A stretch of DNA of 64,000 nt, taken from Porphyrobacter sp. TH134 (GTDB lineage Bacteria; Pseudomonadota; Alphaproteobacteria; Sphingomonadales; Sphingomonadaceae). Made by a program: the position numbers and the translations under genes. Position 1 is the first letter of the stretch. Every line of letters starts with the position of its first letter. The DNA lies in assembly GCF_002855495.1 (NCBI RefSeq), contig NZ_PKRO01000001.1, positions 124,001 to 188,000 of the forward strand, read 5' to 3'. Positions 53,745-61,257 of this stretch are shown in pieces. Under the pieces are notes generated by a model. That model saw only the letters and a list, made by a program, of their open reading frames with translations. It was not told where the DNA came from and did not search any database.

Positions 53745-53845
53745 CGTCATTGCGAGCCGCAGGCGAAGCAATCCATGGCCTAAAGGGCCCGCTGGCTGCA
53801 GCGTTGGTCGATGGATTGCCGCGTCGCTGCGCTCCTCGCAATGAC
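53745..53845. repeat. Inverted-pair palindromic repeat, family B copy 2
   Basis: The left arm (53745-53778, from CGTCATTGCGAGCCGCAGGC to CAATCCATGG) and right arm (about 53809-53845, from CGATGGATTGCC to CTCCTCGCAATGACG) have the same outer ends as copy 1 at 17032-17134. The arms differ internally by short insertions (GAGGAGCC against GAGCC). It fills the gap between convergent tesB and the stress-protein gene and may serve as a shared transcript end. Confidence 0.85.
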
Positions 53846-53849
53846 GAGG

Positions 53850-54665
53850 TTAGTGGGCGAGAAGTATGGGCATCTGCGGCTCGCTCAGCATCCGCCGTGT
53901 GACTCCGCCCAGCAGCAGTTCTGCCAGCCGCGAATGGCCATAGGCGCCCATCACCATCAGCCCGCATTCGCGCATCTGCGCCGCTGAAAACAGCGTGTCG
54001 GCAATGCTCGCCTCGCCGCGCGGGATTTCCACGATCTCGCAGTCGATCCCGTGGCGGCTGAGATATTTCGCACCTTCGGCCTGGGGAAAGTCGAAGCGCG
54101 CCTTGTCCGAAGGTTCAGCCACGCTTGCCAGCGTGACCTTGCACGAACACGCCAGCAGCGGCACCGCCGCGCGCAGGGCGTGGGCGGCTTCGGACGATCC
54201 GTTCCACCCCACCAGCATCGGCGCACCGACATCCAGCGCGCCCGCATCCTCAGGCACCACCAGCACCGGCACGGGCGCGTTCATCACCAGATCGCCCACC
54301 AGCGCTGATGGCCCGCGCCGGTCATACCCCGCCTCCACCGGCCCGAGGATCACGATGTCAGCCAGCGGCGAGGCTTCGAGCAGGCGGTGCGGCGCGATGC
54401 CATAAACAGAGCGCCAGTCCCACGGCACGCCTTCATGCTCAAGCTGCGCTTCGGTTTCGGCGCGGAGCTTTTCGGCGTTCTCCTTGATCACCGGCATCGC
54501 GGCGGCGATGGCCGAGCCGTAAAAATCGCCCGGGGCGAAAACTTCGTAGCTAACCGCTTGCAGGCAGGTGATGTGGCCGTTGGTCGCCCGCGCAATATCG
54601 AGCGCCACCTGCAACCGTGCGCTCATGGCGTGGTCGTGGTCGATGTGCAGCAAGATCGATTTCAT
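53850..54665 (-). CDS. Universal stress protein, tandem two-domain type
   Basis: A 271-residue protein of two USP domains. The second keeps the ATP-binding motif G-x2-G-x9-G-S/T-like in MGAYGHSRLAELLLGGVTRR. The first is degenerate (GPVEAGYDRRGPSALVGD at the equivalent site). It starts MKSILLHIDHDHAMSARLQV. Such proteins aid survival under low oxygen, starvation or nitrosative stress, and in Pseudomonas some are controlled by the FNR homologue Anr. The promoter here carries an FNR box at exact class-II spacing, so oxygen control is likely. Confidence 0.88.
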   Translation of the reverse strand: MKSILLHIDHDHAMSARLQVALDIARATNGHITCLQAVSYEVFAPGDFYGSAIAAAMPVIKENAEKLRAETEAQLEHEGVPWDWRSVYGIAPHRLLEASPLADIVILGPVEAGYDRRGPSALVGDLVMNAPVPVLVVPEDAGALDVGAPMLVGWNGSSEAAHALRAAVPLLACSCKVTLASVAEPSDKARFDFPQAEGAKYLSRHGIDCEIVEIPRGEASIADTLFSAAQMRECGLMVMGAYGHSRLAELLLGGVTRRMLSEPQMPILLAH

Positions 54666-54690
54666 GGCGTGTCTCCCATTGATAGTGAGG

Positions 54691-54732
54691 ATAATCGCCC
54701 CGAACGCCGCGACTGGCTTTGACAGGGATCAA
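54691..54732 (-). promoter_or_regulatory. FNR box and -10 of a class-II FNR promoter for the stress-protein gene
   Basis: On the minus strand TTGATCCCTGTCAA (54732-54719) is an FNR-type box. GATTAT (54696-54691) is a -10 with four of six matches, its first base exactly 29.5 bases from the box centre, which is the -41.5 class-II geometry. GGGAGA lies a few bases before the ATG at 54665. The 151-base divergent gap also serves the carotenoid oxygenase, but the plus-strand spacing to a -10 is worse. Confidence 0.78.
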
Positions 54733-54816
54733 ATTTGTGCCTGCAAGCGTGCCGTCGTCTTAGCACCTTGCCAGACACAAGGCGTGCGATCATTCTGATG
54801 CCAGGGAGAAACCATC

Positions 54817-56328
54817 ATGCAGATCACGCGCCATCCGCCGGTGAAAACGTCGCTGGAGCCGTCGAACCACCCCTATCTGACCGGGCCGTGGACGCCGTTG
54901 CACGAAGAGGTCGATGTGGCCGAGTTGCGCGTGATCGAAGGCGCGATCCCGGCGGACATTGACGGGATCTACCTGCGCAACACCGAAAACCAGGTGCATC
55001 AGCCGCTCGGCCGCCATCACCCGTTCGATGGCGACGCGATGATCCATCAGGTCAACATCTCGGGCGGCAAGGCGAGTTACCGCAACCGCTTTGTGCGCAC
55101 GCACTGCTTTGAGGCCGAGCAGATCGCGGGCCGCAGTCTGTGGGGCGGGTTGATGGATCCGTGGGGCACTTCGGTGCGGCCCGGCTTCGGCGCGCATGGC
55201 GGGCTGAAGGATACCGGATCAACCGACATCATCGTTCACGCCGGCACCGCCTATGCGACGCTCTACCAGTGCGGCGAGGCGTGGATGCTCGATCCCGTCA
55301 CTCTGGCGAGCCGCGGGAAAGCGCCGTGGGTGCCGTTGGACGGCATCTCGGCCCACCCCAAGGTGGACGAGGCGACCGGCGAACTGATGTTCTTCAACTA
55401 TTCCAAGCACGCCCCTTTCATGCATTACGGGGTGGTCGATCGCGAAGGCCGGCTGGTGCATTATGTCCCCGTCCCCCTGCCCGGCCCGCGCCTGCCGCAT
55501 GACATGGCGATCACGCCGAACTGGTCGATCCTCAACGACATGCCGCTCTATTGGGACGAGGAATTGCTGGGCCGCAACATCCATGCCGCGCGCATCCATG
55601 ATGGCGTGCCGACCCGCTTCGCCCTGATCCCGCGCCATGGCCAGCCGCAGGACATCCGCTGGTTCGAGGCGGAGCCCACCTATGTTTTGCACTGGACCAA
55701 CGCCTATGAGGAAGGCGACGAGGTCATCCTCGAAGGCTATCATCAGGCCAAGCCCATGCCCGATCCGCTGGAGGAAATGGGGCGTTACAGCCACATGATG
55801 GCGTACGTGGACGAACACTCCTTCCAGAGCCGCCTCCACCGCTGGCGCTTCAACTTGCGCACCGGCGAGACGCGCGAGGAACGCCTGACCGACCGCATCG
55901 TCGAATTCGGGATGATCAACCCGGCCTATGCGATGCGCAAAAGCCGCTATGTCTGGTCCACCACCACCCGGCCCGGCTGGTTCCTGTTCAACGGCTATGT
56001 CCGCCACGACACCCAGACCGGCGAGGAACAGGTCTATCGCCTGCCTGAAGGCGTCTATGCCAGTGAGAGCCCGATGATCCCCAAAAAGCCCTCAAGTAGC
56101 GAAGCGGTAGGGCGCGAAGACTCAGGCTATCTTGTCACTTTCCTGATCGACGAGAATACCGGCACCTCGCAATGCGCCATCCTTGACGCGGCGGACATTG
56201 CCAAAGGCCCGATCTGCCGCCTCGCGCTGCCGCACAAGATCTGTTCCGGCACACACTCCGTCTGGGTCGAGCACGATCAGTTGCGTGCCGACGCGGCGTT
56301 TAACGCGAGCCGTTTTGTGGCGGCATGA
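54817..56328 (+). CDS. Carotenoid oxygenase / lignostilbene dioxygenase family protein
   Basis: A 503-residue seven-bladed propeller dioxygenase that cleaves a C=C bond in carotenoids or stilbenes with one non-heme iron. The four iron histidines are expected in GISAHPKVDEATGELM, PHDMAITPNWSILND, LHWTNAYEEGDEVILE and CSGTHSVWVEHDQ. HHPFDGDAMIHQVNISGGKA is another family landmark. Residues about 424-436 (KPSSSEAVGRED) are encoded by a family C repeat inserted in frame, in the loop before GYLVTFLIDEN. Substrate (carotenoid or lignin-derived) cannot be told from sequence. Confidence 0.92.
   Translation: MQITRHPPVKTSLEPSNHPYLTGPWTPLHEEVDVAELRVIEGAIPADIDGIYLRNTENQVHQPLGRHHPFDGDAMIHQVNISGGKASYRNRFVRTHCFEAEQIAGRSLWGGLMDPWGTSVRPGFGAHGGLKDTGSTDIIVHAGTAYATLYQCGEAWMLDPVTLASRGKAPWVPLDGISAHPKVDEATGELMFFNYSKHAPFMHYGVVDREGRLVHYVPVPLPGPRLPHDMAITPNWSILNDMPLYWDEELLGRNIHAARIHDGVPTRFALIPRHGQPQDIRWFEAEPTYVLHWTNAYEEGDEVILEGYHQAKPMPDPLEEMGRYSHMMAYVDEHSFQSRLHRWRFNLRTGETREERLTDRIVEFGMINPAYAMRKSRYVWSTTTRPGWFLFNGYVRHDTQTGEEQVYRLPEGVYASESPMIPKKPSSSEAVGREDSGYLVTFLIDENTGTSQCAILDAADIAKGPICRLALPHKICSGTHSVWVEHDQLRADAAFNASRFVAA
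56088..56124. repeat. Short palindrome-ended repeat, family C copy 2, inside a coding sequence
   Basis: Bases 56088-56113 are identical to 50561-50586. The trailing AAGACTCA (after GCG) also matches. Read in the gene's frame it encodes PSSSEAVGREDS without a stop. The insertion lies in a surface-loop region shortly before the conserved GYLVTF strand, so the protein should still fold. Confidence 0.85.
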
Positions 56329-56435
56329 CGTCACCGGTCGAGGTGGCATGAACGCTTGTCACCAGCGCGCTTGCACCAAGAGTGTCTGAGGCCTAGCGGC
56401 CCCCAGTGGATTTATGCCTTCGGGGGACTTCTCAG

Positions 56436-58253
56436 ATGACCTTGCGCCTTGCCCTTGCTGCCTCGACCGCGTTGCTGTTCGCGGTGCCCGCTCTGGCGCA
56501 GACCGCTGCCCAGCCAGTCGCGGCGACCACTGCCCCCCAGTCAGAACATGACAAGCTATTCGCGCTGTTCACCGATGCGGATGCGCGCGAACTGGCGCTC
56601 AACCCGCTCAGCCGCCTGTTCCGCGGTGACGAGGATAACGCCGACCGCCTTGGCGATCTGTTGACCGATTCCAGCTTCCTCGCCTCACGCACCGACATCA
56701 AGCTCAACCTGGCGCTGCTGGCCCAGATTGACCGCGCCAAGCTCAATGCGACTGATGCGCTCGCTTATGACGTGTTCCGCTATACGCAGGAACGCGCGGC
56801 CGAAGGCTATACCGACGAAATGCGCGCGCTGACCGAAGTGCGTCCGCTCAACCATTTCTACGGCCTGCACACCTTCTACCCGCAATTTGCCAGCGGCACC
56901 GGGGTTGCCCCGTTCAAGACGCTCGCCCATTACGAAGACAACCTGTCGCGGCACGATGATTATATCGCCTTCATCGACCGTGCGATCGGCAAGTTCCGTG
57001 ACGGCATGGCCAGCGGCGTGCTGGAAACCAAGCTGACGGTTGGCATTATGGTGACCCAGCTCGACACCCAGCTCAAAACTCCGCTGGCGGATTCGATGTT
57101 CATGGCCCCGACCAAGGCCTTCCCCGGTACCATTGCCGAGGCCGACCGCACGCGCCTGACCGCAGCCTATGCGGCCAAGACCGCCGAAATCTATGCCACC
57201 AACACGGCCCTGCGCGATTTCCTGCGGGACGAATATCTGCCCGCAGCGCGCGACAGCATCGGCCTGTCCCAGATGAAGGGCGGCGACAAACTCTATGCCC
57301 GGCTGGTCGAGGAATCGACCACGCTGCCGCTGGACCCTGAGACGATCCACCAGCTCGGCCTGTCGGAAGTCGCCCGGATCAAGGCTGACCTGGAAAAGCT
57401 CAAGCGGGAAGTGCGGTTCAAGGGCACGCTCACCCAGTTCTTCGACTATGTCCGCACCGACCCCAAGTTCCAGCCCAAAACCCGCGAGGCGCTGACGCAG
57501 TCCTATTACGACATCGGCAAGCAGGTCGATGCCAAGATCGGGGACTATTTCTCGCTTATCCCCAAGTCGCCGCTGGAAATCCGCCCCTATGACCCTTCGA
57601 CCGAAGAGTTCGAGGCGGGTGGTTCCTACCAGTCCGGTTCGGCTGACGGGGCGCGCCCTGGCGTGTTCTATTTCAACGCCTATGACCTGCCGAGCCGCCT
57701 GACGCCGGGCAATGTGACGCTGTACCTCCACGAAGGCGCACCGGGGCACCATTTCCAGATCAGTCTGGCGCAGGAGAACGAGGCGCTGCCCGCTTTCATG
57801 CGGTATGGCGGCACCACCGCCTATGTCGAAGGCTGGGCGCTTTATGCCGAAACGCTGGGTTACGAGATGGGCTTCTACAAGGACCCGTGGAACCGGTACG
57901 GCACCTTGCAGGACGAACAATTGCGCGCAATGCGGCTGGTGGTGGATACCGGCATTCATGCCAAGGGCTGGACGCGGGATCAGGCGATTGCCTTCATGAT
58001 GGACAATTCCGGCATGACCCGCACCGAAGTCATCGCCGAAGTCGACCGTTATATCGCAATCCCCGGCCAGGCGCTGGCCTATAAGATCGGTGCCCTGAAA
58101 ATCCAGGAATTGCGCAAGCGGGCCGAAGCAAAGCTCGGCGCAAGGTTCGACATCAAGGCCTTCCACGAGCAGGTGCTGAACACCGGCGGCCTGCCGCTCG
58201 CGGTGCTGGAAACCAAGATCGACCGCTGGATCGCTGCCGAGGCGGCGCGCTGA
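56436..58253 (+). CDS. Exported DUF885 family protein, putative metallo-carboxypeptidase-like
   Basis: A 605-residue protein with a signal peptide (MTLRLALAASTALLFAVPAL then AQ). The DUF885 core includes a zinc-site-like H-E-x4-H (LYLHEGAPGHHFQISLAQ), YVEGWALYAETLGYEMGFYK and the C-terminal IPGQALAYKIGALKIQELRK. The family is predicted to be exported peptidases, from the motif; substrates are unknown. The ATG at 56436 starts the signal peptide; the frame is open to 56406. Confidence 0.88.
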   Translation: MTLRLALAASTALLFAVPALAQTAAQPVAATTAPQSEHDKLFALFTDADARELALNPLSRLFRGDEDNADRLGDLLTDSSFLASRTDIKLNLALLAQIDRAKLNATDALAYDVFRYTQERAAEGYTDEMRALTEVRPLNHFYGLHTFYPQFASGTGVAPFKTLAHYEDNLSRHDDYIAFIDRAIGKFRDGMASGVLETKLTVGIMVTQLDTQLKTPLADSMFMAPTKAFPGTIAEADRTRLTAAYAAKTAEIYATNTALRDFLRDEYLPAARDSIGLSQMKGGDKLYARLVEESTTLPLDPETIHQLGLSEVARIKADLEKLKREVRFKGTLTQFFDYVRTDPKFQPKTREALTQSYYDIGKQVDAKIGDYFSLIPKSPLEIRPYDPSTEEFEAGGSYQSGSADGARPGVFYFNAYDLPSRLTPGNVTLYLHEGAPGHHFQISLAQENEALPAFMRYGGTTAYVEGWALYAETLGYEMGFYKDPWNRYGTLQDEQLRAMRLVVDTGIHAKGWTRDQAIAFMMDNSGMTRTEVIAEVDRYIAIPGQALAYKIGALKIQELRKRAEAKLGARFDIKAFHEQVLNTGGLPLAVLETKIDRWIAAEAAR

Positions 58254-58276
58254 GGCGCGGCCGGTTCGCTGCGGGC

Positions 58277-59278
58277 CTATCCTTCAAGCCCGTAGAGGAA
58301 ACCGATGTGCTTGAGGTTGCCTGTCTCCGGGATCGCAAATTCATAAACGAACGCGATGCGCTGGCGCCGGGGGCCATAGAGACCGCCCTCGAAATTGCCC
58401 ACCACCCGGTCCGCCTGATCGCGGATCGTGCCGGTCAGGCGGTTGGTGGCAGGATCATGCGCGCCCTTGAAGTTGAGATCGGCCAGCCGCTCCGGATTTC
58501 CGCCATTGGGCGCGGTGCGGGCAACCGAAAAGCCGCCGAAAATCCCCGTGTTGTAATCCGAACTGATCGTCACAAGGCTGGTTGATGACAGCATGCTAAA
58601 ATCACCGAGGCTGGTGAACCCGCCCTCGGTCACGAAGCGCCGCGAAACCGGGATCCGCCCGATCTCCTGACTGGGATTCCCGATCGCCGCAAAGATCAGC
58701 CGCCGTGCCGTGCCTACCCGCGTGCCAGAGGTAAAGCCGGTCGGGGCTGATTGGAACAGCACAATCGCCACCTCTGCGCTGGTATCGCTGCCGCGGGTGA
58801 AGAAGGGGCTGAACGGACCGATCCGCAATTCCTCGTCGGTGCTGGAGCCGAAGAAACGGCGGAAGCCCGACACTGCGCCGATATTGCTGGTGAAGGTCCG
58901 GTCGACACCATCAAAGCGGATGCGCGCAACCTCGTTCGGCGGGGCGACCTCGAACGAAAGCCGGGCCGGGCTGGTGCCGGACAGAAAGCGGGGCGTTGCC
59001 GCCTCAAGGCGCTGCGTGCCGCTCGTGCCGTCCTGCCAGGTGAACATCGTGCTTTCCACCCCCAGCGTCGTTTCAAACGCAAAGGACGCAGCGAAGCTGA
59101 ATGCGGGCGGTGGAGCCGGGGTCTGCGCAGGCGGCGGTGTGGGTGTGCCGCCGCCGCCGCCGCCGCCAACGGGCGGCGGCGTGCCGCCAGACCCGCCTTG
59201 CGATCCGCCCCCACCGCATGCCGCCAACGCCAGCGCTGCGAGTCCTGCAACGCAGGCCGACCCAACCGATTTTGTCAC
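58277..59278 (-). CDS. Surface-type lipoprotein with Gly/Pro linker and beta-barrel-like C-terminus
   Basis: A 333-residue product starting at GTG 59278 (AGGGG six bases upstream). The signal peptide ends in the lipobox LAAC, then a long Gly/Pro low-complexity linker (residues about 22-55), then beta-rich sequence. The last part, GNFEGGLYGPRRQRIAFVYE, resembles the G-x-F-x-G-x-Y/F-GP pattern at the barrel end of TbpB-like surface lipoproteins, so a surface solute-binding role is possible but only by likeness. The frame extends to 59413 without a signal peptide. Confidence 0.68.
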   Translation of the reverse strand: MTKSVGSACVAGLAALALAACGGGGSQGGSGGTPPPVGGGGGGGTPTPPPAQTPAPPPAFSFAASFAFETTLGVESTMFTWQDGTSGTQRLEAATPRFLSGTSPARLSFEVAPPNEVARIRFDGVDRTFTSNIGAVSGFRRFFGSSTDEELRIGPFSPFFTRGSDTSAEVAIVLFQSAPTGFTSGTRVGTARRLIFAAIGNPSQEIGRIPVSRRFVTEGGFTSLGDFSMLSSTSLVTISSDYNTGIFGGFSVARTAPNGGNPERLADLNFKGAHDPATNRLTGTIRDQADRVVGNFEGGLYGPRRQRIAFVYEFAIPETGNLKHIGFLYGLEG

Positions 59279-59618
59279 CCACGACCCCTGAAATCTGCGA
59301 TTCTTTTCAGGCCCCCATCTGGCAAAGGCTGCGCAAGGCAGCCAGCCAGAGGGACAGGCCCCGCAGCAAAATCTGTGCAGAAACCGACCGTCCGGTGCAA
59401 CCCCGATGACCAAAGCGCGGCCTTCGCGCTTGCAGGGTCAGGCTGCACTGGCGCCTCAACTCGTCGCATCTTGTGCCCTGATGGCCTGCTCTTGTGTCAT
59501 CAACGCAACCTGTGTTCACCTACGAGCAAGGTGTTGCCCAACAACCGGAGCGCAAGCAATTCACCACACAAGGGCCGATGTCAGGGATCGCGGCCCCCAC
59601 CACAGGAGCATAACCGCA
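59279..59618. other. Divergent intergenic region with no recognised gene
   Basis: This 340-base gap separates the divergent lipoprotein and OmpA-family genes. Open frames cross it (a plus-strand frame is open from 59406 into the OmpA gene) but have no signal peptide or family likeness. No clear -35/-10 pair, operator or riboswitch was seen. It should hold promoters for both genes and a leader for the OmpA-family gene. Confidence 0.5.
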
Positions 59619-60521
59619 GTGAACACAACTTTCCGTTCCGCTCGACAGCTTGCCATCATGGCCGTTCTGGGCGCCACCGCCACCGGCCTTACCGCGCAGA
59701 CGCAGGCGCCCGCCAGCGATCAGGGTGAGGTGCTGACAACCGTTTATGGCTCGCTGCCCCCGCTGGCGGAAATGAGCGAAGGCGCCAAGGTCACCGGCAT
59801 CATCTCGGCCCGCAAAGGCCAGCGCCTGCAAGTGACCGCCGATGATGGCACGACCACCATGATCACCTTGCACCCCGAAACCGAAATCCGCACCCGCGGC
59901 GGGTTTCTGGGGATCGGCAACAAGGCATTCGACCAGTCGGCACTGATCAACGGCCTGCCTGTGACAGTAAAGACGGCCGTTTACGGCGAAGGACTGGTGG
60001 CCAGCGAAGTGCGCTTCACGAGCGATGACCGGCAGATTGCCGCCATGATCCGCGGCGGCACCCAGCAGCAGTTCGGCGAGCAGGGCGAAGCGATCAAGCA
60101 GAACGCCGCCGCCACCGAAGCGCTGCGCGGGCGGTTGGGCGATATCGACAAGTACAACCTGAAGAGCACCACCAACGTCTATTTCGACACTGGCAAGGCC
60201 GTGATTTCGCCCAGCGCCAAGGCCGAGCTTTGCGCTGCCGCGCAGCAGGCGGGCGCCAATGAAAACTCGCTGATGCTGGTGCTGGGCTACACCGACACGA
60301 CAGGCTCTGAGGAAGTGAACCAGGCCTTGTCCGAAAAGCGGGCGGCCGCGGTGGTCAACTACCTGCAACAGATCTGCAAGTGGAAGCCGTATCGGATGCT
60401 CACCCCGACCGGCATGGCGACGGCCGATCCCGCGGCCGACAACACCACCGCTGCCGGCCGGGCACAGAACCGCCGCGTTTCGGTCAATGTGCTGGTGAGC
60501 AAGGCGCTCGACGGGCAGTAA
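59619..60521 (+). CDS. OmpA-family outer-membrane/peptidoglycan-binding protein
   Basis: A 300-residue product starting at GTG 59619 with a signal peptide (VNTTFRSARQLAIMAVLGAT). An N-terminal beta domain (KVTGIISARKGQRLQVTADD and VTVKTAVYGEGLVASEVRFT) and a helical linker lead to a C-terminal OmpA domain: STTNVYFDTGKAVISPSAKA, LVLGYTDTTGSEEVNQALSE and AGRAQNRRVSVNVLV, which binds peptidoglycan diaminopimelate. It likely tethers the envelope. The GTG is chosen for the signal peptide; GGAG lies 12 bases upstream. Confidence 0.85.
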   Translation: MNTTFRSARQLAIMAVLGATATGLTAQTQAPASDQGEVLTTVYGSLPPLAEMSEGAKVTGIISARKGQRLQVTADDGTTTMITLHPETEIRTRGGFLGIGNKAFDQSALINGLPVTVKTAVYGEGLVASEVRFTSDDRQIAAMIRGGTQQQFGEQGEAIKQNAAATEALRGRLGDIDKYNLKSTTNVYFDTGKAVISPSAKAELCAAAQQAGANENSLMLVLGYTDTTGSEEVNQALSEKRAAAVVNYLQQICKWKPYRMLTPTGMATADPAADNTTAAGRAQNRRVSVNVLVSKALDGQ

Positions 60522-60534
60522 ATCCGATGGGGTC

Positions 60535-60558
60535 GGGGCGAACCATCAGGTTCGCCCC
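60535..60558. terminator. Bidirectional hairpin between convergent OmpA-family and crystallin-like genes
   Basis: GGGGCGAACC (60535-60544) and GGTTCGCCCC (60549-60558) form a perfect 10-bp stem with an ATCA loop in the 42-base gap between two convergent stops. No T run follows on either strand, but position and stability fit a shared transcript end. Confidence 0.6.
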
Positions 60559-60563
60559 CCCTC

Positions 60564-61166
60564 TCACATGCCCGTGTTCGAGCACAGCACATCGGCAAGG
60601 TAGACCCGCCCACGCACCGTTTCCATCGCTTGGCGCGATGACGTCCGCCAGCCCATGCTGGAACAGAATTGGGCGGCACTGCGCTGGGCACAGCTGGCCG
60701 TTGCACTTCCGGTGGCGCAGGCTTCAACGCGGTAACCACGCAGCGCCGGTGCCGCGTAGAACTGGGCCGCCATACCCCGCAGATTGGGGTTGCTGCCTTG
60801 CTCTCCTCCCGGCAAGGTTCCCCCATTGCCGCCTTCGGGCCGCATCGATTGGACCTTGATCCCGCGCAATCCAAGCAGTGGCATATCCCGATCAAATGTC
60901 CGGCACGTGCCGCGGTAATTTGCCTTCTCGCAAACCTGCCAGCGTCCGCTGGTGACGCGGATGGAATTGATCCGGAATGCCAATCCAAGATTGGCTTCAG
61001 CCCGGCTGACATTGACTGCGGGGCCTTTATAGCCGGCATCGCGGTAGATGATGGCTTCGGCAGCCTCTGGCGGACGCAGCATTTTATCCTGCTGGGCCGT
61101 AGCACCGGACACGCCGAACGCGACAAAGACGGCCACACCGCCCTTTGCAACATCCCGAATTCTCAT
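60564..61166 (-). CDS. Secreted beta/gamma-crystallin-like protein
   Basis: A 200-residue product from ATG 61166 (GGAGGAAATCG before it) with a signal peptide (MRIRDVAKGGVAVFVAFGVS). A crystallin-type segment follows: AIIYRDAGYKGPAVNVSRAE then NLGLAFRINSIRVTSGRWQV and CEKANYRGTCRTFDRDMPLL, the Y-x-D/G-x-Y-x-G pattern twice. The C-terminal third is cysteine-rich (VEACATGSATASCAQRSAAQ). Bacterial members can bind calcium; whether this one does is not shown. The frame extends to 61478 over uvrC's end, rejected. Confidence 0.75.
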   Translation of the reverse strand: MRIRDVAKGGVAVFVAFGVSGATAQQDKMLRPPEAAEAIIYRDAGYKGPAVNVSRAEANLGLAFRINSIRVTSGRWQVCEKANYRGTCRTFDRDMPLLGLRGIKVQSMRPEGGNGGTLPGGEQGSNPNLRGMAAQFYAAPALRGYRVEACATGSATASCAQRSAAQFCSSMGWRTSSRQAMETVRGRVYLADVLCSNTGM

Positions 61167-61257
61167 CGATTTCCTCCCCCTCGACTGGGACGAACAACCG
61201 CCCCCCCGACCGGGAAGATGTCTCAGCAATAACGCGCTGGCAAGCCGGCAGTTCGCA

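Noticed and set aside
54719..54816. FNR box as activator of the carotenoid oxygenase on the plus strand
   Set aside because: The best plus-strand -10 (TCTTAG near 54758) is three bases off class-II spacing and matches poorly; the minus-strand fit is exact. A side effect is still possible.
59406..59618. Longer OmpA-family start upstream of 59619
   Set aside because: The extension has no signal peptide and is Cys/Arg-rich; the GTG at 59619 begins a normal signal sequence.
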